Positions 14,888 to 24,221 of a DNA stretch of 64,000 bases are shown here, in pieces; the stretch's first letter is position 1, and every line of letters starts with the position of its first letter. A model generated the notes under the pieces. It saw nothing but the letters and a program-made list of their open reading frames with translations, had not been told where the DNA came from and ran no database searches. The position numbers were made by a program, and so were the translations under genes. The stretch covers positions 1,736,001-1,800,000 of the forward strand of contig OZ239146.1 of the NCBI GenBank assembly GCA_965194515.1, given 5' to 3'. Source of the DNA: Acidimicrobilacustris europaeus. Its GTDB lineage: Bacteria; Actinomycetota; Acidimicrobiia; Acidimicrobiales; Acidimicrobilacustridaceae.

Positions 14888-16294
14888 TCAGCCGCGACCG
14901 CGGTACTGGGCGCGAGCGCCAACTGCGTCTTTGTTGAGGCGCTTGGAAAGATGCAGGCCTTCAAGCACGAACTCGACGGCGCTGGCAACAACCTCGGGCG
15001 TGGTGTCGCCACCGGTGAGGGCGGTGATATGCGGTGCGAGCGCTGGGATGTCGCCAAGCAATGCGACATAGTCGGCAGAAGAAACGTCTTCACCTGCGTT
15101 CACTAAACGATCACCGTCGAACGAGTCGACAACGTCACGAAGGTTTTCGATGGCGATGTATTCACGGAAGATTCCGAGCACCGCAGCCTTGAGAAGTTGT
15201 TCAACAACAAGGCCTTCGCGGCCTTCTTCAATCGTTTCGATTTCGACTTTGCCGATCGTTGATGCAGCGAGCGCATCAAGATCAGAAACACGCGGAACAA
15301 CGATGGTTTCGTCATGCTGCAGTGCACGACGCATCGCGTTGGCCTGGAGCGTTTCAAGGTTCGCAACGGTGAGACGCACTGACACGCCCGAACGCTGATT
15401 GATGTGGGGGCTGCGCCGCGCAAGTTGTGAGAACTCCGCAACGATTTCGGTCATGTACGCAGGCACACGCACTTCGATGCCCGGAACCTCGAGATTGCGA
15501 GCCTCTTGCAACGCGATTGTGACTTCGGTTGCGACATCGAGTGGGTAATGCGTGCGGATCTGCGAACCGAAGCGATCCTTCAGCGGTGTGATGAGGCGTC
15601 CACGGTTGGTGTAGTCGTCGGGGTTGGCCGACGCGAACAACATGACGTCGAGAGGAAGCCGGAGTTTGAAACCACGGATCTGCACGTCGCGCTCTTCGAG
15701 CACATTCAACAAACCGACCTGAATGCGCTCGGCGAGGTCGGGAAGTTCGTTAATGGCGAAGATGCCACGGTTGGTGCGGGGCACCAGGCCGAAGTGGATG
15801 GTCTCTTCATTGGAAAGGTGTCGACCCTCGGCGATTTTGATGGGATCGACCTCGCCAATGAGATCGGCGATCGAGGTATCGGGGGTGGCGAGCTTCTCGC
15901 CGTAGCGCTCATCTCGGTGCACCCAGCTAATTGGGGTGGCATCGCCCAGTTCGGCCACGAGGTCGCGGGCCGGCTTAGAGACTGGGGCGTAGGGGTCATC
16001 GTTGATCTCGGAACCGGCCACGATGGGCATCCACTCGTCGAGCAGGTTGGTGAGCGAGCGGATCATGCGGGTCTTGGCCTGCCCACGCTCGCCCAGGAAG
16101 ATCACGTCGTGACCAGCGAGAATGGCGTTCTCAAGCTGGGGAAGCACGGTGTCCTCGTAGCCCAGAACGCTGTCAAAGAGCGGTTCGCCAGCGACGATTC
16201 GCACAATCGCGTTCTGGCGAAGTTCTTCCTTGACCGGGCGGCTGACCCAGCCCGAGGCACGCAGTTCTCCGAGAGTGGTTGGCCGCTCTGACAT
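14888..16294 (-). CDS. MoxR-type AAA+ ATPase (magnesium-chelatase-I-like)
   Basis: A 468-aa AAA+ ATPase. Walker A is GERGQAKT (about residues 68-75) and the Walker B region reads GIFAINELPDL; sensor 1 is FASANPDD and the arginine-rich LITPLKDRFGSQIRTHYP follows. It matches the Rv0958-like group, which works with VWA proteins in assembling or activating target complexes. A GGGAGG site precedes the ATG. Its presumed VWA partner (10907-12922) is on the same strand, separated by two opposite-strand genes. The target is unknown. Confidence 0.88.
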   Translation of the reverse strand: MSERPTTLGELRASGWVSRPVKEELRQNAIVRIVAGEPLFDSVLGYEDTVLPQLENAILAGHDVIFLGERGQAKTRMIRSLTNLLDEWMPIVAGSEINDDPYAPVSKPARDLVAELGDATPISWVHRDERYGEKLATPDTSIADLIGEVDPIKIAEGRHLSNEETIHFGLVPRTNRGIFAINELPDLAERIQVGLLNVLEERDVQIRGFKLRLPLDVMLFASANPDDYTNRGRLITPLKDRFGSQIRTHYPLDVATEVTIALQEARNLEVPGIEVRVPAYMTEIVAEFSQLARRSPHINQRSGVSVRLTVANLETLQANAMRRALQHDETIVVPRVSDLDALAASTIGKVEIETIEEGREGLVVEQLLKAAVLGIFREYIAIENLRDVVDSFDGDRLVNAGEDVSSADYVALLGDIPALAPHITALTGGDTTPEVVASAVEFVLEGLHLSKRLNKDAVGARAQYRGRG

Positions 16295-16502
16295 CGTTTC
16301 CTCCCCTGCCGGACCCGATGGCCGGACGATGGACGCCTCAACCTATCGCCGCGGCCGCCCCGCCGGGCGAGCCGAGTGACGAATCTGCGCTCGCACAGTT
16401 CGCCCCTCGCCGTTGTCGGTGAGTAGCGTGAACTCGCTTGGCCCGGACGCTGTCCGTCCAAGCCTCGTTCCAGTCACAGCCTCTTCTAGGAAAGGTCTGC
16501 TC

Positions 16503-17273
16503 GTGACAGCAACCAAGGAACCGCCTGCGCTGACTCCGGACATTTCGTCCCCGACGATTCGCAAGGCCAACCGACGCAACACATTCCCCATCCTTGACCT
16601 CTACAAGTCGTCAGTGGGCAAAAAATGGATCATGGCTCTCACCGGCATCATGCTGATGGGGTTCGTGCTCTTCCACATGATCGGCAACCTGAAGATGTAC
16701 GTCGGGGCCGAGGATTTCAACGAATACGCAGAATTCCTGCGGAAGTTGCTCTATCCGATCATTCCGCCCACAGGTGTTCTCTGGATCCTGCGTCTCGGCC
16801 TTATCGCTGCGTTCGGCCTGCATATCCAGTCGGCCTACGCGCTTACGCGAATCAATCGCAAAGCCCGACCAGTCAATTACAAGTCACCACGTGACTATGT
16901 GGCCGTGAACTGGGCAGCGCGCACGATGCGCTGGAGCGGCATCATCGTTGGCCTGTTCCTGCTGTGGCATCTCGCGGACCTGACATGGGGCTGGGCCAAC
17001 CCAGAGTTCATCCACGGCAACCCCTATGCCAACGTCTCCTCGAGCCTCGACCGTGCACCCATCGCTGCGCTGTACATCATCGCCAACATTGCGCTGGGCT
17101 TTCACCTCTATCACGGCGCTTGGAGCATCTTTCAGAGCCTCGGTTCAATGAGCACCCGCTTCAACCCCCGCCATAACCCGATCCGCCGTGGCTTTGCTGC
17201 GGGCTTCGCAATTCTTGTCGCTGGCGTCAACATCACATTCCCCATCGCCGTACTTACCGGCGTGGTCGGCTGA
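16503..17273 (+). CDS. sdhC: Succinate dehydrogenase cytochrome b558 subunit
   Basis: Membrane anchor of complex II. The 256-aa protein has five predicted membrane helices and histidines suited to two b-type hemes (FHMIGNLKMY, LHIQSAYAL, LLWHLADLTW, LGFHLYHGAW). This is the single-anchor b558 type found in Bacillus and Actinobacteria, which explains the absence of sdhD. The GTG at 16503 follows AGGAAAGG; the frame is open upstream without support. First gene of sdhCAB, 11 bp before sdhA. The 208-bp upstream region (16295-16502) should hold the promoter but shows no site I can name. Confidence 0.93.
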   Translation: MTATKEPPALTPDISSPTIRKANRRNTFPILDLYKSSVGKKWIMALTGIMLMGFVLFHMIGNLKMYVGAEDFNEYAEFLRKLLYPIIPPTGVLWILRLGLIAAFGLHIQSAYALTRINRKARPVNYKSPRDYVAVNWAARTMRWSGIIVGLFLLWHLADLTWGWANPEFIHGNPYANVSSSLDRAPIAALYIIANIALGFHLYHGAWSIFQSLGSMSTRFNPRHNPIRRGFAAGFAILVAGVNITFPIAVLTGVVG

Positions 17274-17284
17274 AGGAGCATCAG

Positions 17285-19210
17285 ATGAGCACAATCACTC
17301 TCGACTCAAAGATCCCTTCCGGTCCCGTTGAGGAACGCTGGGAGAACCACAAGTTCAACATGAAGCTTGTGAACCCCGCGAACAAGCGGAAGTTCACCGT
17401 GCTCGTGGTTGGTACCGGTCTTGCCGGCGCTGCCGCTGCGGCGACTCTCGCCGAACTCGGTTACCACGTGAAGTGCTTCACCTTCCATGACTCGCCGCGT
17501 CGTGCGCATTCAATTGCTGCGCAGGGTGGCATCAACGCTGCCAAGAACTACAAGAACGACGGCGACAGCGTGAAGCGGTTGTTCTACGACACCGTCAAGG
17601 GCGGCGACTTCCGCTCTCGCGAGTCCAACGTGCATCGCTTGGCCGAGGTCAGCGTCAACATCATCGACCAGTGCGTGGCGCAGGGTGTTCCCTTCGCTCG
17701 TGAATACGGCGGTCTTCTCGACAACCGTTCGTTCGGTGGTTCACAGGTCAGCCGTACGTTCTACGCCCGTGGCCAAACCGGCCAGCAGCTTCTGCTCGGC
17801 GCCTACCAGGCGCTCATGCAGCAGGTGTCGCTTGGTCGTGTGGAACTCCACACCAAGACCGAGCTGCTCGATGTCGTCACCAAAGACGGTGTCGCTGCAG
17901 GCATCGTCACTCGCGACCTCATCACCGGCGACATTCAAAGCTGGGCGGGACACGCCACGCTGCTGTGCACCGGTGGTTACGGCAACGCCTTCTACCTCTC
18001 CACCAACGCCATGAACTCCAATGTCACGGCCGCATGGCGAGCACATAAGAAGGGTGCGCTGTTCGCGAACCCGTGTTACACACAGATTCACCCCACGTGC
18101 ATCCCGGCCAGCGATGAATTCCAGTCGAAGCTCACGCTTATGTCTGAGTCGCTTCGTAACGACGGTCGCATCTGGGTGCCGAAGCAGTTCGACGACAACC
18201 GTGCTCCGGAAAACATTCCGGAAGCCGACCGTGACTACTTCCTTGAGCGTAAGTACCCGTCCTTCGGCAACCTCGCACCACGTGACATCGCATCACGCAG
18301 CGCGAAGCAGGTCGTTGACGAAGGACGCGGCGTTGGGCCAATCAAGAACGGCGTGTACCTCGACTTTGCCGAATCAATCGGCCGTCTGGGCGAGAACGTC
18401 GTGTTCGAGCGCTACGGCAACTTGTTCGACATGTACGAGCGCATCACCGATGAGAACCCGATGAAGATGCCAATGCGCATCTACCCGGCCTCTCACTACA
18501 CAATGGGTGGCCTGTGGGTTGACTACAACCTCATGACCAACATCCCAGGCCTGTACGCACTCGGTGAAGCCAACTTCTCCGATCACGGCGCAAACCGTCT
18601 TGGCGCTTCGGCCCTCATGCAGGGTCTGGCCGATGGTTACTTCGTTGCTCCGAACACGATCGGCGATTACCTCGCTGGCTTGCTCGGCAAGACCCCGGTC
18701 GGCACCGACGATCCCGCGTTCGCCACCTCAGTGGCGACGGTACAAGACGACATGCATCGCTGGATCAGCGTTGGTGGCACCAAGTCACCGGAGTACTACC
18801 ACCGTGAACTCGGAAAGCTCGTCTGGGACTACTGCGGTATGGCCCGAGACAAGAACGGTCTCGAGAAGGCACTCTCCGAGATTCCCGCGTTGCGCGAAGA
18901 GTTCGAAACGAACGTTCGTGTTCTCGGCGATCCCGATGGCGTCAACCAGTCGCTCGAAAAGGTCGGCCGCGTTGCCGACTTCTTCGAACTCGGCGAGTTG
19001 ATGTGTCGCGATGCACTTATGCGTGAAGAGTCCTGTGGTGGTCACTTCCGTGTTGAGCATCAGACCGAAGATGGCGAAGCCAAGCGCGATGACGAGAACT
19101 TCTCGTTTGTCGGCGCGTGGGAGTGGGAAGGCAAGGGCGCAACCCCGACCCTCCACAAAGAGCCTCTTGTGTTCGAAACCGTTAAGCCCGTCGTGCGCAG
19201 TTACAAGTAA
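17285..19210 (+). CDS. sdhA: Succinate dehydrogenase flavoprotein subunit
   Basis: Catalytic FAD subunit of complex II that oxidises succinate to fumarate. The 641-aa protein begins with a 35-residue tail, then the FAD-binding GTGLAGAAAAATLAELG and the covalent-FAD histidine segment RRAHSIAAQGGINAAKN. Active-site regions HPTCIPAS and the late HYTMGGLWVDYN are present, as in the class-B enzymes of actinobacteria. An AAGGAG site precedes the ATG. Confidence 0.96.
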   Translation: MSTITLDSKIPSGPVEERWENHKFNMKLVNPANKRKFTVLVVGTGLAGAAAAATLAELGYHVKCFTFHDSPRRAHSIAAQGGINAAKNYKNDGDSVKRLFYDTVKGGDFRSRESNVHRLAEVSVNIIDQCVAQGVPFAREYGGLLDNRSFGGSQVSRTFYARGQTGQQLLLGAYQALMQQVSLGRVELHTKTELLDVVTKDGVAAGIVTRDLITGDIQSWAGHATLLCTGGYGNAFYLSTNAMNSNVTAAWRAHKKGALFANPCYTQIHPTCIPASDEFQSKLTLMSESLRNDGRIWVPKQFDDNRAPENIPEADRDYFLERKYPSFGNLAPRDIASRSAKQVVDEGRGVGPIKNGVYLDFAESIGRLGENVVFERYGNLFDMYERITDENPMKMPMRIYPASHYTMGGLWVDYNLMTNIPGLYALGEANFSDHGANRLGASALMQGLADGYFVAPNTIGDYLAGLLGKTPVGTDDPAFATSVATVQDDMHRWISVGGTKSPEYYHRELGKLVWDYCGMARDKNGLEKALSEIPALREEFETNVRVLGDPDGVNQSLEKVGRVADFFELGELMCRDALMREESCGGHFRVEHQTEDGEAKRDDENFSFVGAWEWEGKGATPTLHKEPLVFETVKPVVRSYK

Positions 19211-19222
19211 CCAGGAGCCAAT

Positions 19223-19984
19223 GTGAATCTCACACTCAAGGTCTGGCGCCAGAGCGGTCCTACCGATTCCGGCCATTTCGAGACCTACGAAGCAACCGAT
19301 GTGAAGGACGAAATGTCGTTCCTCGAAATGCTCGACCTCGTCAACGAAAACCTCATCGACAGCGGCCACGAGCCGATCACGTTCGACAGTGATTGTCGTG
19401 AAGGCATCTGTGGCACTTGCGGCCTCATGATCAACGGTCAGGCTCACGGTCCCCAAAAGGGCACCGCAACCTGTCAGTTGCACATGCGTAAGTTCCACGA
19501 CGGCGAGACCGTCACCATCGAACCGTGGCGTGCCGCTGCGTTCCCGGTGTTGAAGGACCTCATGGTCGATCGCAGTGCGTTCGACGCCATCATCGAGTCC
19601 GGTGGTTTCATCACCTCCGATACCGGTGGCCCTCGCGATGCAAACGAGATCCTCATTCCGAAAGCCGCAGCCGACACCGCAATGGACGCTGCTGCTTGCA
19701 TCGGCTGTGGTGCGTGTGTAGCGGCTTGCCCGAACGGCGCTGCGCAGTTGTTCACGTCAGCCAAGCTGGCGCACCTCAACCTGCTTCCGCAGGGTCAGGC
19801 CGAACGCTGGAAGCGCACCGAGGACATGGTCGAGACCATGGAGATGTTCTTTGGTTCATGCACGAACTACGGCGAATGCCAAGAGGCATGCCCGAAGGAA
19901 ATCCCGATCGACTTCATCGCAATGATGAACCGAGACTTCCTGAAGTCAAAGCTCAAGAACCGCAAGCTGCAGGGTCAGCGCTAA
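19223..19984 (+). CDS. sdhB: Succinate dehydrogenase iron-sulfur subunit
   Basis: Electron-transfer subunit with three clusters. The [2Fe-2S] ligands are in DSDCREGICGTCG with a later Cys in ATCQLH; the [4Fe-4S] motif is CIGCGACVAACP and the [3Fe-4S] region is CTNYGECQEACPKEIP. The 253-aa length is normal. Start is GTG with AGGAG just upstream, 12 bp after sdhA. A hairpin follows the stop codon. Confidence 0.96.
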   Translation: MNLTLKVWRQSGPTDSGHFETYEATDVKDEMSFLEMLDLVNENLIDSGHEPITFDSDCREGICGTCGLMINGQAHGPQKGTATCQLHMRKFHDGETVTIEPWRAAAFPVLKDLMVDRSAFDAIIESGGFITSDTGGPRDANEILIPKAAADTAMDAAACIGCGACVAACPNGAAQLFTSAKLAHLNLLPQGQAERWKRTEDMVETMEMFFGSCTNYGECQEACPKEIPIDFIAMMNRDFLKSKLKNRKLQGQR

Positions 19985-20021
19985 TCAGTTTCTGATTCGC
20001 ATACCTGCGGCATTCTCGCCC

Positions 20022-20070
20022 GGCGCCGAACCACTTCCTTATGGGAGTAGGCGGCGTCGGTCGTCGTTTT
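20022..20070 (+). terminator. Probable terminator of sdhCAB
   Basis: An interrupted hairpin pairs GGCGCCG (20022-20028) with CGGCGTC (20052-20058) and ACTTCC with GGGAGT inside, and a TTTT run follows at 20067-20070. It lies 38 bp after the sdhB stop and before the convergent DedA gene. Confidence 0.5.
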
Positions 20071-20076
20071 GCGGTG

Positions 20077-20760
20077 CTATTCAGCGACGTGATTGCCCTT
20101 GGCTGAGCGACGGTGACGGATGAATTCGATGATCACTGGAAGAATCGAGACGAACACGATGACCACGACTGCGATCTCGATGTTTTCACCAATGGCGGGG
20201 AACGCACGCCCAAGGGTGTAACCCAAGAGCGTGATGCCGGCGCCCCACAAGATGCCGCCGATAATGTTGAACTTCACGAATGTCCGGTAGTGCATGTTCG
20301 AAACGCCAGCCACGATTGGGGTGAAGGTTCGAACAATCGGAACGAATCGAGCGAGCACGATCGACTTCGACCCGTGCTTGGCGAAGAATTTCTCGGCGCT
20401 TTCAACGTAGGACGGTTTAAACAAACGTGATTCAGGCCGCTTGAACAGCGCCGGCCCAACCTTCTTGCCAAAGAGGTAGCCAACCTGATCGCCAGCGATC
20501 GCGGCGAGAGTTACGCCCAACATGACGATCCAGATGTGGCCGCCAGCCAATTGGAAGATCTCGCCATCTTCCGAGATCTTGATGCCATAGGTGGCCAGAC
20601 CGGCGGTGAAGAGCAACGAATCGCCGGGGAGGAAAAAGCCGATCAGGATGCCCGATTCAGCGAAAACCACGATGAACAGGCCTATGAGCCCCACCGACTC
20701 AAGAAGCTTTTGTGGGTCAATGCCGACAGCGAAAACTGCGTTAGTCATGGCGGAGAACAT
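20077..20760 (-). CDS. DedA-family membrane protein
   Basis: A 227-aa integral membrane protein of the DedA/SNARE-associated family, now thought to include lipid scramblases and transporters (for example undecaprenyl phosphate flippases). Family hallmarks are ESGILIGFFLPGDSLLFTAG, a GDQVGYLFGKKVG segment and the ARFVPIVRTFTPIVAGVSNM stretch with its conserved Arg residues. A second ATG four codons in is an alternative start. It is transcribed towards sdhB and stands alone. Confidence 0.9.
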   Translation of the reverse strand: MFSAMTNAVFAVGIDPQKLLESVGLIGLFIVVFAESGILIGFFLPGDSLLFTAGLATYGIKISEDGEIFQLAGGHIWIVMLGVTLAAIAGDQVGYLFGKKVGPALFKRPESRLFKPSYVESAEKFFAKHGSKSIVLARFVPIVRTFTPIVAGVSNMHYRTFVKFNIIGGILWGAGITLLGYTLGRAFPAIGENIEIAVVVIVFVSILPVIIEFIRHRRSAKGNHVAE

Positions 20761-20827
20761 GGCGGGAACCCTAGTGGTGAGATCCTCGTCGCCCGTGGCA
20801 CATCAGCCGCTAATTCTGAGATCTGCG

Positions 20828-21769
20828 TCAGTACCCATCGGCAGGATTCACGACAGACAGCAGTGGTTCATCATTCAGATAGAGACGCAGATTGTCGATG
20901 AACGTGGCATACATCGCCTGAAATGCGCCCGACCAGTTCCACGACACATGAGGACTAAGTCGCACACTGGGGTGTGAGTACATCCAATGCCCGTGGGGAA
21001 GAGGTTCGGGCTCGGTGGCGTCGATGTCGGCACAAGCGACGATGCCACTGTCGAGCACACGCAGCAGTGCGTCGTCGTCGATGATGGGCCCGCGCGCCAC
21101 GTTGATGAGTTGCACGCCAGGTTTCATGGCGGCAAAGAGTTCGTCGTTGAACAAACCCCGTGTCGCTCCGGTCAGAGGCGCAACGAGCACGATGTGGTCG
21201 GCGTCAGTAACGAGCTCGGTGGCGGAACGAACCATGCGAACGCCTTCCACGGGGCTCGGCGCATCGCTATTTCGCATTGCTGTGACGTTCATGCCGAATG
21301 GCAGCGCACGCTGGGCTAGAGCGGTTCCGATTCCGCCCATACCAAGGATGGCGAGATTCGCGTTGTCGAGCGTCGCAAACGATGGCGACGGAACGTTCCA
21401 GTGCTTCGGTTGTTCGGTGACAAACGAACCGGGCATGCGTTTGACGAACGACAACATGCACGCCATGACCCATTCTGAAATAGGAACAGCGCTTAAGCCT
21501 CGCGAATTGGTGAGGATCAGGTCGTCGCCAATGAGATGCAGCGGGAACTTGTCGATACCGGTGCCGATGAGATGCACCCACTTCACTCCCCGACTGAGCG
21601 CGTCTTCAAGCGTGGCCACATCGGTGGGAGTGGTGATGAGAACGTCGCCGGCAACGCCTGCCTCGATTTCACCGACCATCGGAATGGCGATGACCTCGAC
21701 CTGAGAGGCGATGTCATCGGGAATGCGGATGGCATCAAGCTGTCCGACGTGGCTGAGAATTCGAAGCAC
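20828..21769 (-). CDS. D-isomer-specific 2-hydroxyacid dehydrogenase family protein
   Basis: An NAD(P)-dependent oxidoreductase of 313 aa from a GTG at 21769 with AGAGGG upstream (the frame is open to 343 aa). The Rossmann signature is GMGGIGTALAQRALPFGM; the catalytic Arg lies in NVARGPIIDDDAL, the Glu in DATEPEPLP and the His in LSPHVSWNW. The substrate within the family (glyoxylate, hydroxypyruvate, phosphoglycerate) cannot be named, but the absence of ACT domains rules against SerA. Confidence 0.88.
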   Translation of the reverse strand: MLRILSHVGQLDAIRIPDDIASQVEVIAIPMVGEIEAGVAGDVLITTPTDVATLEDALSRGVKWVHLIGTGIDKFPLHLIGDDLILTNSRGLSAVPISEWVMACMLSFVKRMPGSFVTEQPKHWNVPSPSFATLDNANLAILGMGGIGTALAQRALPFGMNVTAMRNSDAPSPVEGVRMVRSATELVTDADHIVLVAPLTGATRGLFNDELFAAMKPGVQLINVARGPIIDDDALLRVLDSGIVACADIDATEPEPLPHGHWMYSHPSVRLSPHVSWNWSGAFQAMYATFIDNLRLYLNDEPLLSVVNPADGY

Positions 21770-21863
21770 CGTTGATCGCCCTCTCTTGTGACCCGCGACG
21801 GCGTTGGGATGCGCAGCGTACCGGACGCACCCTCGCGGTAACCGAACAACAGCCTGCACCGAC

Positions 21864-21869
21864 TACCGT
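21864..21869 (+). promoter_or_regulatory. -10 element of the leaderless SCP2 gene
   Basis: TACCGT ends 7 bp before the ATG at 21877, where no ribosome-binding site is visible; transcription would start at the ATG. Confidence 0.55.
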
Positions 21870-21876
21870 CCAAGCG

Positions 21877-22248
21877 ATGCCTGCGTACCTTTCCCCCGCC
21901 TGGTTCACCGAGGCCGATGCGCTCCTTCGCTCAAGCGAGGCCATGAGCGCACAGTCGAAAGGTGTGCAGCTGGTTCTTGAACAACGCGTTGGCAAGGTCG
22001 ACAGCGCAACCGTCTGGCACGTGCGTTTTGCCGATGGCGTCGTTTCCATGGCCGAAGGTCCGGCCGATTCCGCCGATGTTGTGTTCATCAGCGATGCCGC
22101 GACCGCCGAAGGAATTCGCGATGGCTCTTTGAGCGCTCAAGCTGCGTTCATTGCCGGCGAACTACGCGTCGAAGGTTCTATCAACGCGCTGTTAGAGCAC
22201 GCTGAAATGTTTGCTGCTCTTGAAGACGTGCTCGGCCCGCTGCGCTGA
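21877..22248 (+). CDS. SCP2 sterol-carrier-like domain protein
   Basis: A 123-aa single-domain protein resembling the SCP-2 lipid-binding fold: WHVRFADGVVSMAEGPADSA with ADVVFISDAATAEGI, then a hydrophobic C-terminal helix region FIAGELRVEGSINALLEHAE. Such proteins bind fatty acyl or sterol-like ligands in the cytoplasm. It is divergent from the hydroxyacid dehydrogenase; the ATG at 21877 is chosen from the hexamer upstream, although the frame stays open to 21772. Confidence 0.8.
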   Translation: MPAYLSPAWFTEADALLRSSEAMSAQSKGVQLVLEQRVGKVDSATVWHVRFADGVVSMAEGPADSADVVFISDAATAEGIRDGSLSAQAAFIAGELRVEGSINALLEHAEMFAALEDVLGPLR

Positions 22249-22263
22249 GCACAACGGGCCGAG
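22231..22263. terminator. Hairpin between SCP2 gene and mdh (possible bidirectional terminator)
   Basis: A perfect 9-bp inverted repeat, CTCGGCCCG (22231-22239) with CGGGCCGAG (22255-22263), separated by 15 nt and spanning the SCP2 stop codon. There is no T run, so it is at best a weak or Rho-assisted terminator between convergent genes. Confidence 0.4.
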
Positions 22264-22311
22264 ACCAAACCATTTCAGTTTTCAACGCACCACTAGGTGG
22301 TGTCGACGGGA

Positions 22312-23298
22312 TCAGATAAGTCCGAGTTCCTTCACGCCATCGCGCTCTTCAACGAGTTCGGCAACCGATGCGTCGATGCGGCCACGTGAGAAGTCGTCGA
22401 TGTCGAGACCCTGCACGATTTCGTACTTGCCATTGGCGCAGGTGACGGGGAACGAAGAGATGATGCCCTCGGCAACGCCGTAGGAGCCATCGGACGGAAT
22501 CGCCATCGAGACCCAGTCGCCCTTGGCCGAACCAAGTGCCCAGGTGCGCATGTGATCAATTGCAGCGTTTGCAGCTGATGCAGCGCTGGAAAGTCCGCGT
22601 GCTTCGATGATTGCCGCACCGCGCTGCTGAACGGTCGGGATGAAGTCGTTTTCAAGCCAGGCCTGATCGTTCACGAGTGCTGCAGCGTTCTGACCCTTGA
22701 CTTCAGCGTGGAAGAGGTCGGGGTACTGCGTGGCCGAGTGGTTGCCCCAGATCGTCATCTTGGTGATGTCCGAAACGGTGGTGCCGGTCTTGGCCGCAAC
22801 CTGTGCGATCGCGCGATTGTGATCGAGACGAGTCATTGCCGTGAAGCGCTCGTTCGGAATGTTCGGCGCATTGTTCATGGCGATGAGTGCATTCGTGTTG
22901 GCGGGGTTACCGACAACGAGGATCTTCACGTCAGCAGCGGCGTTGTCTGACAGCGCCTTGCCCTGTGGCTTGAAGATGCCACCGTTTGCTTCGAGCAGAT
23001 CCTTGCGCTCCATGCCCTTTGAGCGGGGACGAGCACCAACAAGAAGTGCATAGGAGATGTCGCCGAACGCTTCGCTCGGGTCATCGGTGCGCACAATGTC
23101 CGAAAGCAGCGGGAAGGCGCAGTCTTCGAGTTCCATCGCAACGCCCTTGAGTGCGTCCATGGCCGGAGTGATGTCGAGAAGCTGGAGGATGACCGGCTGG
23201 TCTTCTCCGAGCATCTGGCCACTAGCAATACGGAACAGAAGGCTGTAGCCGATCTGGCCGGCAGCACCGGTGACAGCTACGCGAACGGGGGTCTTCAC
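22312..23298 (-). CDS. mdh: Malate dehydrogenase
   Basis: Oxidises malate to oxaloacetate with NAD in the TCA cycle. The 328-aa protein has the nucleotide-binding GAAGQIGYSLLFRIASG, the active-site region ARPRSKGMERKDLLEANGGIF split over two loops, and the catalytic His in TIWGNHSATQYPD. This is the 325-330-aa cytosolic-type MDH. The GTG start follows GGAGGA. Single gene; sdh and sucCD elsewhere in the window cover neighbouring steps. Confidence 0.96.
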   Translation of the reverse strand: MKTPVRVAVTGAAGQIGYSLLFRIASGQMLGEDQPVILQLLDITPAMDALKGVAMELEDCAFPLLSDIVRTDDPSEAFGDISYALLVGARPRSKGMERKDLLEANGGIFKPQGKALSDNAAADVKILVVGNPANTNALIAMNNAPNIPNERFTAMTRLDHNRAIAQVAAKTGTTVSDITKMTIWGNHSATQYPDLFHAEVKGQNAAALVNDQAWLENDFIPTVQQRGAAIIEARGLSSAASAANAAIDHMRTWALGSAKGDWVSMAIPSDGSYGVAEGIISSFPVTCANGKYEIVQGLDIDDFSRGRIDASVAELVEERDGVKELGLI

Positions 23299-23374
23299 GG
23301 GGGGTCCTCCACAGGGACGTCAGGTTGACGAGCCGACACTAGTCAGCCCGCAGAACCCCTGAAAAAGCGAAGGA

Positions 23375-24181
23375 TCAGAGTGTGACGGGATACGGGAATT
23401 TGGAGTCCACGCCGCCATCAACAACGAGCGTGCGACCGGTCACATAGGCCGACATATCGCTGGAGAAGAACAGAGCCGCCGAGGCGATATCGGAGGTGGA
23501 ACCCATCTTGCCCATGGGCGAATTGCCTGCATTGAGGGCCCGTTGTTCGTCGGTGAATGCCGCTTCCATGCGAGGACTGAGGATGGTGCCCGGAGCAACG
23601 GCATTGGCACGAATGCCAAACCCGCCGAGTTCGATGGCCAGGGTCTGCACCCATGCCATGAGGCCAGCCTTTGCTGCTCCGTAAGCGGCGTGCATCGGTG
23701 CGGCGGTGAGGCCACTGACCGACGCGATGAACACCATCGTGCCGCCATCGGTCTTGGACATACGACGGCCAAATTCTTGTGACAACAAGAACGCGTGACG
23801 AAGGCAAATGTCGATTTCCCAATCGAAGGTTTCGTCGGTCATGTCGAGGATGGATTCCCAACGAGCCATGCCGATGATGTCGATGAGCCCGTCGATGCGA
23901 CCGTTGATTGCTTCGGCGTCGGCCGCGAGCTTCTTTGCACCTTCACGAGTGGTGACATCGCCTACCCAGGCAACACCAGCTGGTCCGATTTCGGCTGCAA
24001 TCTCGGCAGCGCGGTCAGCATCGACATCGACGCACACCACGGTCTTTGCGCCCGCCTGCACGAGTGCATGCGAAGTCATGCGTCCCATGCCAACGCCGGC
24101 ACCGGCCACAACAAAGGTGCGACCGTCGACGCGAAGGCGGGAAAGGAAATCGGGTACTGGAGAGTTGTCGCCGGTTGTCAT
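23375..24181 (-). CDS. Short-chain dehydrogenase/reductase
   Basis: NAD(P)-dependent SDR of 268 aa. The cofactor motif is GAGVGMGRM, with D in CVDVDADR suggesting NAD preference, and the catalytic tetrad is represented by ASVSG and YGAAK. The C-terminal GRTLVVDGGVDSKFPYP is typical of alcohol- or steroid-type SDRs. It lies 40 bp downstream of a second SDR and both are divergent from an IclR regulator, so they probably form one inducible catabolic unit. Substrate unknown. Confidence 0.88.
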   Translation of the reverse strand: MTTGDNSPVPDFLSRLRVDGRTFVVAGAGVGMGRMTSHALVQAGAKTVVCVDVDADRAAEIAAEIGPAGVAWVGDVTTREGAKKLAADAEAINGRIDGLIDIIGMARWESILDMTDETFDWEIDICLRHAFLLSQEFGRRMSKTDGGTMVFIASVSGLTAAPMHAAYGAAKAGLMAWVQTLAIELGGFGIRANAVAPGTILSPRMEAAFTDEQRALNAGNSPMGKMGSTSDIASAALFFSSDMSAYVTGRTLVVDGGVDSKFPYPVTL

Positions 24182-24221
24182 CGCACTGTTCCGTTCGTGA
24201 GTTGTTCATTGAGTGAAAACG

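Noticed and set aside
15506..16291. Plus-strand frame of 261 codons opposite the MoxR ATPase
   Set aside because: Antisense to an AAA+ ATPase with intact motifs; no independent evidence.
16295..16502. Extra small gene or sdhD before or within sdhCAB
   Set aside because: No supported frame is present, and the five-helix b558-type SdhC does not need a second anchor.
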